Positions 1 to 12,818 of a DNA stretch of 64,000 bases are shown here, piece after piece (position 1 is the stretch's first letter; each line of letters begins with the position of its first letter). This DNA is from Hetaerina americana. Its lineage: Eukaryota; Arthropoda; Insecta; Odonata; Calopterygidae. Under the pieces are notes generated by a model. It saw only the letters and a list, made by a program, of their open reading frames with translations. It did no database searches and was not told the DNA's origin. The position numbers were made by a program, and so were the translations under genes. Location of the stretch: NCBI GenBank assembly GCA_022747635.1, contig JAKTNV010000003.1, positions 49,829,475 through 49,893,474 on the forward strand, in the 5' to 3' direction.

Positions 1-240
1 CTTGGATGCAGGGGAGAGCAGAAGGGGGCGGACGCGGAGAGGACCTGTTGAGTGGTGGTGAAGGAAGATCATCCGGAAGGAAGGGGATTGAGAGGGAGGG
101 GAGGAGGAGGGGATGATGGGGAGGGCAGGGGTGGATTATGAGATGACGAGGGAGGAGGGGGCATACATAACAGGTGAACACACTGAGATCGGGAGGAGCA
201 AGGGGCAGGGCATTGTTGTCAAGGGAAAGAGGAGGGACTG
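1..240 (+). repeat. Purine-rich (GA/GGA) low-complexity tract
   Basis: The + strand is dominated by GGAGGRG-type words from the window edge to about 240. It is the first of many such blocks in this window. No coding motif is visible. The tract probably continues beyond the left edge. Confidence 0.7.
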
Positions 241-3086
241 GAGATGACACGAGAAGGAACTTATAACCCTGCCACCAAAATGAAATGTGATCACTTTCAC
301 GTACCGAATTTGAGAGCAGCATTACCTTTGGTGGACACTAGAAATCACGAAATAATGGCGACTGATATGAAGCACATTCTTGAGTTTTACAAGTACGAAA
401 TCTAAACGGGTAAAAATTTCAGCGGATGAGATTCATCCAGGAAGGAACCTTAAGTCAAATGCCGTTTCGCGCGTATCACACACGAGGGCAGATAATTTAA
501 GAGAAAAAATCTTTACCATTGAAATAAAAACGACTTTCGGCAACATCAACTTGAAATTTACAGCGATTAAACCAAATTTTCACTCTGATTTTAATTTCGT
601 ATTTTTGTACCGTTTATGTCTTCAGGATACATAGCCCAAATATAGAATGAAAACCACAAATGGTAGTCACAAATGGAAATAGAGGTGAAGGTCGAAAAAA
701 TCAACCATTTTATAATCTAGCACTGCGATTAGCGTCCGGCATTAGAGTCCTCGCGAATGGCAATTAAAATACAGTTACTAAGTGCTAGAAGGGAAAATTA
801 TATAATGTTTCGGTGGATGGAAATTGAGTTTTTTCGCCAACGGTAGCCCGAAAATCTCTACATTTATGGGAAGGCAACAATTGACGCATTATTTAGCACA
901 AAGAGCCACGATTACATACAAACTACTTGGGAGAATATATCGAAAAAGTTACATGAAGAATGGTGGGACTGTCGGCAATAACGCTATTAAAATTGGAATG
1001 CAACCCCAGGAATTTTCCTTCGTCGGCCAATATGAAACAAACATCCTTCGCAGCATAGAAAATCTTCTCGCACAACCATGTATACACAGTCTGATGTTTT
1101 GCAACAGTGATAAATTCCAAGCTAAAAGGATTTGTCACAGCCGTCACATTATTCTGCGAGATTTAGTGGAGGGGGAGGGAATGCGGCAACAAGTCTCCCC
1201 TCTCCTGATTGGATGGGTTTTGGCGGTGGAATGGTCGGAGGGAAACCCATCACGTCTGGTCGTGGAGGCGAAAATAGTGGTGTGTGAGCATGGGAAGAGA
1301 AAGGGATGGGTGGGGGTTGGTTTGCGACGTGGGACAAGAGGAAAGGGAGTGAGGGGTTAGAGGACCCGGGGGACCTGTTCTGGGGGTTCGGGACCGACCC
1401 TTGCAAGAGCCATGGCCGGGCGATTTAGATGACTGGTCGTGGGTGGAGGGGGGGCACGGGACCTGGTCACTGGCGAAAAAGATTGCCGCATCAGCGACTC
1501 CCGGATCCGGCTTCCGCCCCAAACGGACCAGGGATCCCCGGGTCCTGCAAAGCGCATTCCGCAGTCAGCGCCCCGCCGGATGTGGCCCCCTAAAACTCTC
1601 AGGCCTGACTCTAAATTGCCTTCCGGAACGCGTTATTAATTCCGTTCACGGCTAAGTGCAACGTCCAAAGATGAGCTGAGCCCCATCCCACAAGCAATCC
1701 ATACCTCCGAAGATTTCCGCTCATTATCATTATGGTAGCAGGACTATCGAAAAAGCGATGTAGTCCCAATTGCTGCGGCATCATTACTACGTATTCAGTT
1801 CTATCTTTAACAGAGGGGACAACTTCTCTACGTCAATCGCCGGGAAAATTCAGTCTGTATGAACTGGTTCGGGCAGGTAGAATAAGGTCTTCGCTTGGAA
1901 ACTGCTTAGAAATCAGAATTCATGATTTGACAACCGAATACCAGTATGGGAGATATCACCTTCTATGGGGTGAGGCAGGATTCTTAACAATAGCCAGCGA
2001 GAAACGGATCATTACCAGAGATCGAAAGATCGCATTGCTAGTAGACATAATCACACAATTAAAATGAGACTTGGACTGCTTTTTGTTCTATGAAAACGAG
2101 GATATAATCAATTAGACCATTTCAAACACACATTATTCACCAAAAGAAGTTATAATAAACATAAAAAATACCCTAAAATGAAAAGATCATTATAATAAGG
2201 TAATGACATTCCAACCTTATACTAAAAATGTACACATCACACAACGAAACGGAAATAACAAAATAGTGAGTTTATTACAACATTTTTACTTGGCTACCTA
2301 TTTCATGAGGGTTGAATAATTTTAATAATACAACTTACCTTTCGTGATGTGTGTCCAATCGCTCCGTTTTTGCAGCAGGTTCATTCCGAATGACCTGCAA
2401 TTAAGAATAATGGCAATAAATACACCGAGAAAAGAGCACTCTGAAATCAAAGAAAAAAATATAAAAAACAAAGTTGCATGCATAGCAATGCTACAGTAAA
2501 TTACATAATGAAACTTTTCAAAGAAATTAAAATTTGGAACCATTACGCAGAGTTCGATTGGGAGCTGAATGTAGGATTAGTTAAATAGAACAACAAATAT
2601 TTGAATAGGAAGCCCAAACGAAAATTATGATCCAAGAGCGGATTTAATCCAGTTACTAACTAACATTAATGAATAATTCCGAAACAATAAGAATTAACTG
2701 CTAATTCTTTCCTGATTAAAGGCGATATTTTCTCATTGTTCATGTTATTTCATTGGGAAAATCAACTGAAACGGGATACTTTTCAGACAAAAAACCTTTT
2801 AGAAACAAATTACCGAGTATTTATGACGATAATAAATGCCAATGCGTTTACGAAAATAATTGTTGGCAAAATGGAATATCTGTGCAGATCAGTGTTATAT
2901 TTGACATTTTTTAATTTGCTTCATTCATTCATCATTACTTCAAACACAACGCATATGGATTACCAAAGTTAAAGATACCTCTTTGAACAGATTGAATTAT
3001 ACCCATTCATTTCGTAACGAAACATACACCATTAAATTTACGTGCACACCTTACACGAATACAATATCGTCACTAGCATTATGAGA
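241..3086. other. Non-coding DNA, no recognised gene
   Basis: Mostly A+T-rich sequence. A GC-rich patch lies at about 1335-1620, and several short open frames cross it on both strands, but none shows a family motif, a codon-like pattern or splice sites I could defend. The 111-codon frame at 1732-2067 is also unrecognised. I see no RNA gene here. Confidence 0.5.
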
Positions 3087-3483
3087 TTTCTTAATAGTAG
3101 GAAAATACTAACCAAAAACCAGCACGGATTTAAGAAAAGCAGATCTTGCGAAACATAACGAGGTATTTTCATTCACGATATACTTAGATCGGGAGAAAGC
3201 AACACAAAAGTCGATGCAGTATTCCTATGTTTCAAAAAAAGCCTTCGATAAAGTCCCACACAATGAACTGTCATACAGACTTAAATACTACGGAATCAAT
3301 GAGAAAATTATTAATTGGATTAGAGACTTCAGTCAAATCTTCAGCAGTCTTGCGTCAAATCGCAAACAAATAGTAGTCATCGATGGGTTGGGCTCAACGG
3401 ATAGAGATGTAACTTCGGGCGTTCCCCTCGTACTAAACACAATGATTTCACACTTTTCTAGTCATCGGCATTCCTTTTCAACC
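3087..3483 (+). pseudogene. Non-LTR retrotransposon reverse-transcriptase fragment (jockey/CR1-like), decayed
   Basis: The conceptual translation carries the hallmark order of an insect jockey/CR1-type RT. First comes an NQHGFKKSRSCET-like block (about 3119-3155), then HDILRSGESNTKVDAVF (about 3175-3227), KAFDKVPHNEL (about 3238-3270), LKYYGIN and finally VVIDG...VTSGVP (about 3370-3426). The last block is the start of the motif that precedes the catalytic YADD, and the catalytic part is missing. Two breaks are visible: an in-frame TAA at 3156-3158 and a frame change at the A7 run 3234-3240. After VTSGVP the similarity stops abruptly. Only about 130 codons of an RT that is normally several hundred residues remain, so this is a dead fragment. 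The clade is an inference from motif wording. Confidence 0.82.
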
Positions 3484-3989
3484 TGACAGTGTAAAGATGG
3501 TCCCTAAGGATAAGAGATGAGAAGATCATGAGATCTGTTTAACAACAAATTCTAAATAAATAGAAGTTAAATACTTTTAAAACACAAGGATCTAATGCAA
3601 ATTCCAATGCTTCCCAACTTTCAGTTATTCGTAAAATTTCTATTTGTTTACGCTGTGGACCTCCTGCTGGCTGGAACTCATCATTTTCAAGAGACCGCAC
3701 AGTAAATATATGTGCCAGCCAGAGACTGAAGATTCTATTCGTCTGATATTACTTTTCATGTTTTAAAAGGTATATGGGACATGATATTTTGTAAAACTAC
3801 TCATGACCGATTCCGTTGATATATAGTGCTCGTGTGTGAGTTGAGGAGGCAATTTAAAGCTGTTTGTGAGTACCTGAATATAAAGAATATTTCCGAGTAC
3901 TGCCAGTTTGGTACATCATGCTGATAACCAATATTCGCAACTTAATCAAATATTCACATAATTTAATTTTTTAACTTCAAATAATTTTA

Positions 3990-4035
3990 GCCAACGGGTG
4001 CATAAATTTATTGCCAACGGGTGCATACATTTATT
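3990..4035. repeat. Two-copy 23-bp tandem repeat
   Basis: The units at 3990-4012 and 4013-4035 both begin GCCAACGGGTGCATA and end TTTATT. They differ at one position (AAA versus ACA). It is a simple local duplication with no known function. Confidence 0.9.
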
Positions 4036-4129
4036 AATTAGAGAGTGCCGATTCAGAGAAGGCGATCGTAATAAGATGCCACTTGTAAGATTTGGCGTAT
4101 TCCCGGAGAACGATCGCGGTGAAGTCTTC

Positions 4130-4298
4130 GCGGGTTTTCCACCGGATGAGGGTGTCAGCTTGCCCAGACTTGGCTGCCTGCCTAGGGTGATACGTTCCCG
4201 AATAATAAAGAAGTGGTTGCATCCAATAAAAAAGCAAGAGACATCTTGGAGTAAAGTCTTCACGGCTGCCTAGGCATCTGACCCGATGGAAAACCTGC
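4130..4298. repeat. Imperfect inverted repeat, about 24-bp arms
   Basis: The left arm at 4130-4153 (core GGTTTTCCA) is the approximate reverse complement of 4275-4298 (core TGGAAAACC). A second shared word, AGTCTTC, occurs in direct orientation near each arm (4123-4129 and about 4256-4262). The sequence between the arms is open on the minus strand but carries no motif I recognise. It may be part of an old repeat family. Confidence 0.45.
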
Positions 4299-4299
4299 T

Positions 4300-6760
4300 A
4301 AGTATTCCCTGCAAATTGCCATTGCTATTTCTAGAATGCAACTATGTCTGTATTTCGGCAACGGATCAACCCATAAGCTTTCTTGTGATTACTTTGCCCA
4401 AACTCCAAATCGCCAAAAAATATGCATTATTGCAAGAATGGCTACGCGATAATGATATCTTCAGTTTATGAAATCCGTTCCTTTAACAATGTCTCAACAG
4501 AGCACACCATAGGAAGCAGGAACCTTGTACATTGTTGGCATTTGTCGAAGCGGTTGTATTGTTGCATGGTGCCGACTTCCCACTCATTCAAATTAATTGA
4601 GTAAAAACTTAACTTTTTATTTTCACTTCGAGATTAATTTTTCCAAGGCTACAATGCACATTTTACTGGTGTTGTGTCTATCGCCAAATGCAGTTATGTC
4701 AATAAATAATACCTAAACCTTGGTGCTCACATTAAACCACAGCGTAAACAATTAAACTTAGAATAAACGGATTGATATGAAAAAATACCTATAAAATTAT
4801 TATGGCTCTTTTTCGATAGAGGAGAATAATTTGATGTGAGATATATATGTCACTATAAAATTAAAAAAAACAATTCAAGACTGCAGTATTGAATAAAATG
4901 CAGCACTTAAACGGACGCCCATGGGCGGGCACAGCGGAATCTAGCACTGTCACAAAGACTGCGTTAAAGAAACATCACAACCGTCGGATTATGACTTCAA
5001 ATGCTTCAATTATAATACATTCGACAGGGAAAACTACTCATGCAGTTTCAATAGAAGACTAAAGGTAACCGCATGCCACTCGGAACAAATAAATAGATGA
5101 ACTGTGTGAAACAACAAGTGGAACTGCGCACGTGATTAATGAAGCAATGATGGTACAGGAAGTTGCAACGAACTATAAATATTTGACATTCGATGCTTGT
5201 GGGCAGTGATGCGAGAGAGGAATCTAAACTCTAGATCCACGAAAGATACGAAAAACGTGCCCAATGTTTGTATGTGTTCCACAAGCAGAAGCGTCATTCA
5301 TGCTAATCAACCTTCACTCGGAATGTATGTGATTACCGATACCGAAACTCGTTAGGCACGCAGCATTTAATACGCTACCGAGAGAACGAAATATACGACT
5401 CGAAAACAAAACAAAGCACTATAGTAACGGCGAAACACGGGAAAACGTGATTGGCGCTAAATGCTCTCCCGACGCATAAAATTTTGGCTGGGCTCTGGCG
5501 GCATATAAAAAAAGAATGCGAGCACGTGGCTCGAGGCGATGGGAAGGGAATGCGCAGTATTCGAGACTGGCCTCCATACATATATTCTCTGCGGCGGGCC
5601 GAGAGATTGCAGGGGGCGGTGTTGGACACAATGGACGCCAACCCACGGCTAAGTGTGTGTCGGCCTGGGGAAAGCTGATGCTAAAAGGAGAAAAAGAAAA
5701 AAAACACTCCGGTTCCTGCAGGTGAATGGGAATGTCGACAACAATCTTTACGGCAACGCTGGGCTTGCCGATAGTTTTCTTTCTTTCATGATTAGATAAC
5801 AAGCTGATAAGAAATTCATACGCAGAAAGAAAAAAAAATAACAAAAGATTCACCTTACACAAAACCAACTATCTTTTTTGATTCAAAATTTTACGTCCGA
5901 AGAATTGAAATATTTCAATCTAAGCGGGGTGACTTAAATTTTTTCTGGATGATAAACTCTTTCATAAAATTCATTATTACTGTTCTATCTAATGAATAGC
6001 ATACGCTCAGTTTCCCGACAACAATTGGTGCTAGATCGCCGACCATTTCTTCAAAGACTAAATACCAATACTAAAATGATCCATCAAATCGGCAATCAAT
6101 GAATACTTGCGACTATTAATACTAATGGTATATTACAATTAATTAAGTTATAGCTATAACAGTTGATCAGCTGATTGGGGATTAATAAATGACCGGTGAA
6201 ACTAATCTTTATTGATGCACTTTTCCACAATGCATATCAAATGCTGGGCACACAACATAATGCGAGGGTTTAGGAAAAGTTATAAAGTAATTGCACCCAA
6301 ATTTTGAAATCACGCCATTAGTTGCTCAAAGTTTTCAAAAATCATCTCCCTTATGCATGTTGGTCCCTCAAAAAGATCACTTTGGGACAAATATGAACTG
6401 AATATTTATGAAAATGCAGACTAACATTTACATAGTTTAGGGAAATATGTTAAGGCGCTCTAAAAATAGCATTAGACAGACATTTTAGATAATTCAGACA
6501 AGAGACTTCTTGCATTGACGCTGCCGAAATCCGTAAAATAAACATTTATGCTTTAGTGAAATATCTACCTTTTTTGACAAACAAATGATTGACGAATCAC
6601 CCAAATGAAAACTTTCGTTATTTAAAATTTTTCAGAGAAACCCTTAAAATCGAGTAATAATATCAAAATATTAAAAAAATGATTCATCTTTGGCCACAGA
6701 AGGATACTCATTCATCTAAATACTCATAATGCCCCACAAGTTGCCGTTAAGTCGTATTGC
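4300..6760. other. Non-coding DNA, nothing recognised
   Basis: A+T-rich sequence with a slightly GC-richer segment at about 5430-5680. Overlapping short frames occur there on both strands without any recognisable domain. I see no RNA gene, tandem array or transposon end. Confidence 0.45.
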
Positions 6761-6786
6761 GGGGGGGGTGGGGGGTGGGGGGGGGG
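6761..6786 (+). repeat. Extreme G-run, G-quadruplex-capable
   Basis: Three uninterrupted G runs of 8, 6 and 10 bases are separated by single T residues. The tract is surrounded by A+T-rich DNA. It satisfies the classical four-tract G-quadruplex rule because the long runs can be split. Sequencing length error is possible in such a tract. Confidence 0.85.
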
Positions 6787-7673
6787 TAAAATCACTAGCC
6801 ATGCTTATTACGTGTATAGAAATCTTTCTACTAGTTGCAATATTTTAAAATTAATGTCAAAAATAATGACACCAACGTTTATTCTCCGCATTTATATTTG
6901 CTATTTTGTGACCAATCGATGACAAAAAAGCACGTCTACCCTGATCGCGATTCAGTATGAAAACTCAATCACACTATCCAAAGTACACGGAAGCATAAAA
7001 ACGCAAAGCAATTTTTGACCGGAAGGTCATTTTGCAGCAGGAAGTAAAGTAACACTTCAACCGACGGATTTATAAGGGCCACAGTATAGAGGAAATTAAT
7101 GCCTGGGATCAGAATTAATAATACATACGGCCGATATTTACAAAATAATATTTTCACACCCATTTATAGAGTATTGCAATGGTAATCCCGAGTGCATATG
7201 TGAAGAAAACAACAAGAAAACTGTGTTAAGCTGATAGGTAGAGGTGGAAATGGCTGCTTAATTAGAAAATACGTCATATTCCCATCTAATGATCCATTAA
7301 GTTGGAGAAAGATGCTCATAGGCATTATGAGTTACATGAATCAGTAAAGCTTAATTACACTAATGCCTCCTTCTCCACGGGGCGGTTAAAACAAAAACTC
7401 CCAGTTATCCGAAGAAAATTTGAATAAAAAATATGTTAGGAAGTTATAAAGCAAAGTAACCTTGAGAGTACCGAAAAATACACATATTAGTGTGCATAAA
7501 AATGAAAGGCGTGGCTTCGGCTAAGAACATGAAGACAGGACATATCTCTCGAACGATTGAGCAGCAGGAGGTTGGAGAAAGATCGAAGCATGGGCTTCAA
7601 GAACATAATAAGGTAATAGACGTGGAGAGATTGGAATATTAGTAAGTACATGAAGTACAAAGTGTGGGGCGGA
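6787..7673. other. Non-coding A+T-rich DNA
   Basis: No coding, RNA or repeat signal recognised. Confidence 0.45.
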
Positions 7674-8343
7674 CTGTGAGAATGGAAGAGGGAAAGGGAG
7701 GGATGCATTAAGAAAAGCGAGAAAGGGGCGGCTTGAGGGTGAGGGGCCGGAAGGGAAGTGGAAGAATGGAAGGAAGGTTGGAGAAGAGGGAGGGAGGGAT
7801 TGGTTTGGTGGTTTAACGCGGCCTGCCTCGAGGCGGTCCTCTGTGAAATCTAGTCCGGGAAGAGATAGAGAGAAAGACAGCTCCTGGCTGAATTATTTCT
7901 CCCTTCTCCCATTCTTCCGATTTCCCTCCCCAGTCAACTTTCCCGGCCACCTCTCCCTCGACGGACTCGCCGTTCTACCCCAGAAGGCCTCCATCTCCCT
8001 CCCGAGTGGAATGGTGTAAGAGAGGGAGAGGAGACAAGGAGGGAGGGACGTGAGAGGAGAGCGACGAGGAAAAGAGGAATACGGCGCGAAAATAAAAGGT
8101 ATTTGAAAAAAAGGCAGAATTTTTTTAAAAATTCACGGAGTACACAAACAAGGTCGGGAGTGGAGAGATGGTTTGATGGAGGGAGCGCATAGGAAGGAGA
8201 TGGGGGCGATGAGGTGAAGAGAGTGAGAGGGGGAGAGTTTGGGGGGGATGAGATATAGGACCAGAGGAGGTCGGGAGGAAGAGGACAGGGGAGTGCTGAG
8301 AGAGTGAGAGAGGGTACTGTACCGAGGCCGTCAGGAGCAGAGC
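7674..8343 (+). repeat. Purine-rich block on + strand
   Basis: GGAGAGG/GAGGGA-type words dominate on the + strand, interrupted by a short pyrimidine-rich segment at about 7890-8000. No protein motif is visible. The block ends where the following pyrimidine block begins. Confidence 0.65.
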
Positions 8344-8800
8344 CGGATCAATATGCAACGCACACTTGGCATACAACCACCCCTCTGCCCCTCCCGTCAA
8401 CTCTCAGCCCCTCTCTCTCCCTCTTGGGCCCTCTCTCCCAACACTCCACACACTAACCCCCACCCAGACTGGAATGGTACACTCCTCCATCCCTCCAGCA
8501 CGCCTCGATTCTCCACTCTCCCTCTCCTCCCCCCCCCTACCTCCCCACTCTCACGCAGCGCCGCTCCCATCCACTCCCATTCTCGTCCCCTCTCCGGCGT
8601 TTTTTTTCTGTTTTCATTCCCCCCCTCGCCCAGAGTCCACCGCAGTCTCCACTCCCTCAACCCTCCCACTTTCACCTCCGGGCCCTATTGCCTATTCCCA
8701 TGGCTTTCGAAACAACCCCCGAAATCCCTCGGCTCTCCCCCCCCCCCACATATCCACCTCATTAAAAACCCTTCGGCTCATTAGACCAATATGCCCTCGC
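8344..8800 (-). repeat. Pyrimidine-rich block on + strand (purine-rich on minus)
   Basis: CCTCTCTCC/CCCTCC words fill most of this interval, so the purine strand switches relative to the preceding block. Long stop-free frames across it (for example 8353-8784 and 8366-8818) encode Pro/Ser/Leu/His-rich low-complexity peptides. These are a by-product of base composition and not credible genes. Confidence 0.65.
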
Positions 8801-9399
8801 CGACGATTCGTTAACTAGTCCAGGCGAGATATGGGAAATACAAACAAGGATGCGACTCGCCAAAGGACTACGCGTGCGCTTTGATTTTTACATTATTCTC
8901 CTTTCTCTCTATGGAATGGGGAAGGGCAACAAAGGCCATCGAACGACGGTGGATCGCTGCCACCTCTTGCATCGACGAATAAAGAGACGTGACTATCTCC
9001 CTCTCCCGAGCGCTGACAATTATCTCCCGTTGGCCTTTCGGTGAACTCCGCGAAGAGTCTAGGTCAACAACGCGGTGTTTGGGTGTTGCACTGGGCCTAT
9101 TTAATGCAAACCAGCGGCCCGAGGGAGATTCCTCCTCACGGTTAACCTACCTCCTCCCCTTACCCGGTAGGTCGAACCACCCAGCCTACCTTCGTGAACC
9201 ACAACCAACCCACACGGATGCGCACAGCACACGAAAGTAAAAACCACAAACCCTCTGCACCACCCCATTCGGCCGCTTAAAAAAAGTACAGTGATGATAA
9301 ATAAAAATTTAAAAAAAGAAACGCGACGCGAAAATGGACCCACGGCGCTCACCCCTTCTCTTGCACCGCGGACGACAACCTTGGCACCCGTCAACCCCC
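8801..9399. other. Mixed-composition non-coding DNA
   Basis: Moderately GC-rich, no recognised gene, RNA or transposon sequence. Confidence 0.4.
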
Positions 9400-9950
9400 T
9401 CAGGATGACTCCTCACACCCCACTCCCTTCTCTCCCTCTCAATTCTCTGCCCGAGTCTCAACCATTTTTGTCTCCTCGGTCTCACCCTAGTCCCCGTCTG
9501 ATTCTCTTCTCCTCCTCTTTTCCCATCCACCCCTCCTCTCTCCAGTGGAGGTAAAAGAGAAAGGGAGATAGAGGGAGGGGGTGAGAAAGAGGGACGCGAG
9601 ATCCCACTTCCCATTCAGCGAGTACCCTCTTCATACGTCCACCGCCTGCTACCCCTCTCGTCCATTCCGTCCCTCTTTCGCCCCCCATTCCCTCGCCAAA
9701 CAAGACCCATCTCCCCCGATCCCTCCTCTCCCCGCTTCCTCATTTTCTTTATTTTCTCTCTCGCGAGCGGGCACGGTCACCGAAGTAAGGGAAAGGAAGT
9801 GCGAGGAATGAGAGGGCAGGTGGAATAGGAGAGAGGAGTCGGGGGTGAAATGGGGGGAGAGGGGGAATGAGCTGTGGGGAAACCGGAAACATTTTTTCAG
9901 CCGTCCGTGGGGATTTGGAAAAGTGAGTGGAAGAGCGGAGGGGGGCACAC
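9400..9950. repeat. Alternating pyrimidine/purine blocks
   Basis: The + strand is pyrimidine-rich at about 9400-9545, purine-rich at 9546-9598, pyrimidine-rich at 9599-9765 and purine-rich at 9780-9945. The purine strand therefore switches three times in about 550 bp. Open frames here encode only low-complexity peptides. Confidence 0.6.
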
Positions 9951-12818
9951 ACCTATTCAGGGACCGAAGAGAATTTCTTAAGACTAATTTGAGAAGGGGG
10001 TCAATTAAACCCCCTATATGGAGCCATAGAGGTTATGCCAAGGCGTGAGTAAGACGTGTTTTTTCCGGAGGAAGAAATTAAAACTCTCTGCCTCAACCGC
10101 TGGAATAAAAGATTCCCGTCCGGAAATTAGTTCAATTATGAGACTCTAATTTCCGACAAAATAAGAATCGGCAGTTAATATGTTTAGTTCGACTAGGACT
10201 GACTCTTGAAATTGAGGAACACGATTAAGTTTGAAATTTCTTCGCCACTGGGGATCAAGGCTTTGTGAAGATTGTGTCATCCATTCACTGCGACTGACTG
10301 TCTCAAGAGACTCTAATTTAAGATTGGTAAGAGCATATAATTATCTGATACATATAACAAAGTACACATATTATAGCTTAACGCCCTGCGCTACGCACTA
10401 ACCTAGAAGACGACGGCCGAATCGCCCGTCGGCACTTGCACCCATGTAAATGCTGGGTGGCGGGAAACCTTTAAAAGGGAGGATCGGCTGAGGAGAGGGG
10501 AGAGGGCGCGGAGAAAGGGAACGGCTTCCCGGACGGACCGTCATATTTTTGTCTTTGAATAAAAATCCGACAGCATTGAAGCTTTGATTTGAGCTGCCTT
10601 CATTTTTCTGCCTCATCTACCCGAGTTGTAGGTTTTCCTGAACGGAGGGAATCCTATTCCCCAGTTTTCCTCTAGATTCGCGGGGACCTAACCTTTGATC
10701 CCAGCCACTCCGTCAACCCTCGGCAGTTAAATATACACATATTTATGATAAACACTTCATAAAATTTGAAAAGGGAAACAAAACATGGGAGTGGAAATGA
10801 TAATAAAACGTATAATGTACATAAATGAGCTGCTCTTCTATAATTTGATACGTATTTATCCAGCAATTTTTCTGAATTCCAAGGGCCTTATCAAGGAATG
10901 GGAATATGGACAATGTGTTCCGAAATAATCGCTGTCAGTGTCATGAGGAAAATAATCAATAATCTACAAATGGGAACAGCAATAACAAAAGAGACAGACA
11001 CGCATTACGTTTTAGTTTTGGGACGATATGGTTGCCGTTGTATGGAGAGATAAAACAAAGCATAACCAAATAATGAAATGGATTTATTGCACATTAAAAA
11101 AAATTACACACCTCGACCTTTTCGCAGCCTGTTTTCTCCCACGCTTTCCCTGCAGTCGCTCCACTTCTCTGCTAAAAGCGAGGCTGGTTGTTAAATATGG
11201 CTATAAAGTAGCTGACAATAAATCACCGTCATGACTGATCACATTTTTGTTTCAACCATGCAACGACGACATAAAATGAAAACAGAGCGCAGGGAATTTA
11301 TGGCACGCCGGCTTTAGGGATGCAATAAAAGCAATCTTCACCATAGGACGTACTCACATGCCAGCACAGCGCAACCCTCTAAATCACGCATGCAGAACGG
11401 AGCCTCATAAGCAAGGGCCAAATAGAAGAGGCCAAAACGGCATGCCGTGCGATGGAAACCGAGGACTTGCTGAAAAAATAAGGAAATTTTCCCTGGAAGA
11501 CCGGAGCAAAATAAAATTTTTTTCGAGTATTGAAAGAGTCCTTCCGCACAAATCGATTTCATCGGAAAATTCATCTGGACGTCGTCGGCCGATTTTGAAG
11601 TTATTCCGTCGATCGGGCATTGAGCAAGGCTGACACGGGACCTTTCCCGGAAAACTTTCTAAATCTCCGAGCTCCGGAACCTGAGAGATCCCCACCGTGA
11701 ACGCGATAACACGCTTCAGCGACAGGGCACCGATTCAATCCATTACGTCTTTTCTCTTCCACCCCTCGCGGGCACCCTCACCTTCAATTCCCGACCACAC
11801 CTGTTTCCCCGAGAGTGAAACTCCCAAATTTCTTGGCTGTAGAAGCACCCGGGCCAACTTCATTTCAGGTAACTGGTTTTGAAGATTCAGAATTTCGCCT
11901 TAAAAGCTAGTGGCATGCAGGGCAAATTTTTAATGCTAAATAATGAGAAGATTCTGGATAGGCAATTGGTGTGTTCATCCACTTCCATTTTGTGCAATGC
12001 CGTCTCATATAAACTGTAAGGGAAATTTGAAAACTACATAATTGCAGCATGTCAACACGCCATTCAGGAATATAATGTTAAAATGACTTCCAAGAATTTT
12101 TACTGGCACCAAGCATAATGATAAAAGGTTTCTTTCAGCCTCAAGGGTTGGGCTACGATTAGAAAAAACAACCAAACTGATCGAATGAAATGATACACTA
12201 AGTAAATTTCAGACTTAAAAATTCATACTCATTCTGGATGAAGTACGAGTGTGTGTCGTACCCATTGAAAAGGACAGCGGATGCCATAATAACCTCTAAA
12301 ATGTTATGCATTCAAATTTAATACACTTTATATTCATATATTATTGCCAATATTTTGGGCAATGAAAAGAATATTCCGTTCAACTGGTGAAGTATTTTGC
12401 TCTTAAATCTCTTTTCCAAATTTACTATGCCTCACAGAGGTAACTCCTCTCTGAATCATAAGAAATCACTCGTCTATATTAAATTGGTATGATTCAACTT
12501 TCTCCGTAGATATAAATCCTGTAAAAACACTAGCTTTCCTTTGATTCCTTGATTAATATTCGAACATATAACACCGTGAATCGATAAGAGAAAGAAATGA
12601 AGGTGTTTAGATTCGGAATTGTGAACCTTCAACTGCGATTTTCCGAGTACCTTGAAAAGACTTATATACCGGATAAGACTTTATATATCTCTGTGACGAT
12701 TTTTATCCATAACTAAAAAAACCCAAATAGGGGAGTTCAAAAAAGGCAATCGCACACAAAAAGTGAAGAATACAGGGCTCAACATTCCACGGAGCACCGA
12801 AGGTTCGCGCGAATGTAA
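9951..12818. other. Non-coding DNA, nothing recognised
   Basis: Mostly A+T-rich, with GC-richer patches at about 10395-10520 and 11350-11700. On the minus strand a GTGAGTACG donor-like word lies near 11352-11360, but I found no convincing exon beside it. Confidence 0.4.

Noticed and set aside
824..1360. 178-codon + frame
   Set aside because: No recognisable motif, overlapping frames on the other strand, and its second half is GGG-rich low complexity.
8353..8818. Two overlapping 140-150-codon + frames rich in Pro/Ser/His/Leu
   Set aside because: Pure pyrimidine-tract translation; the same bases are open in more than one frame and on the other strand.
11338..11574. Minus-strand frame ending near a GTGAGTACG donor-like word
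   Set aside because: No convincing acceptor or protein motif; the frame is ordinary in composition.
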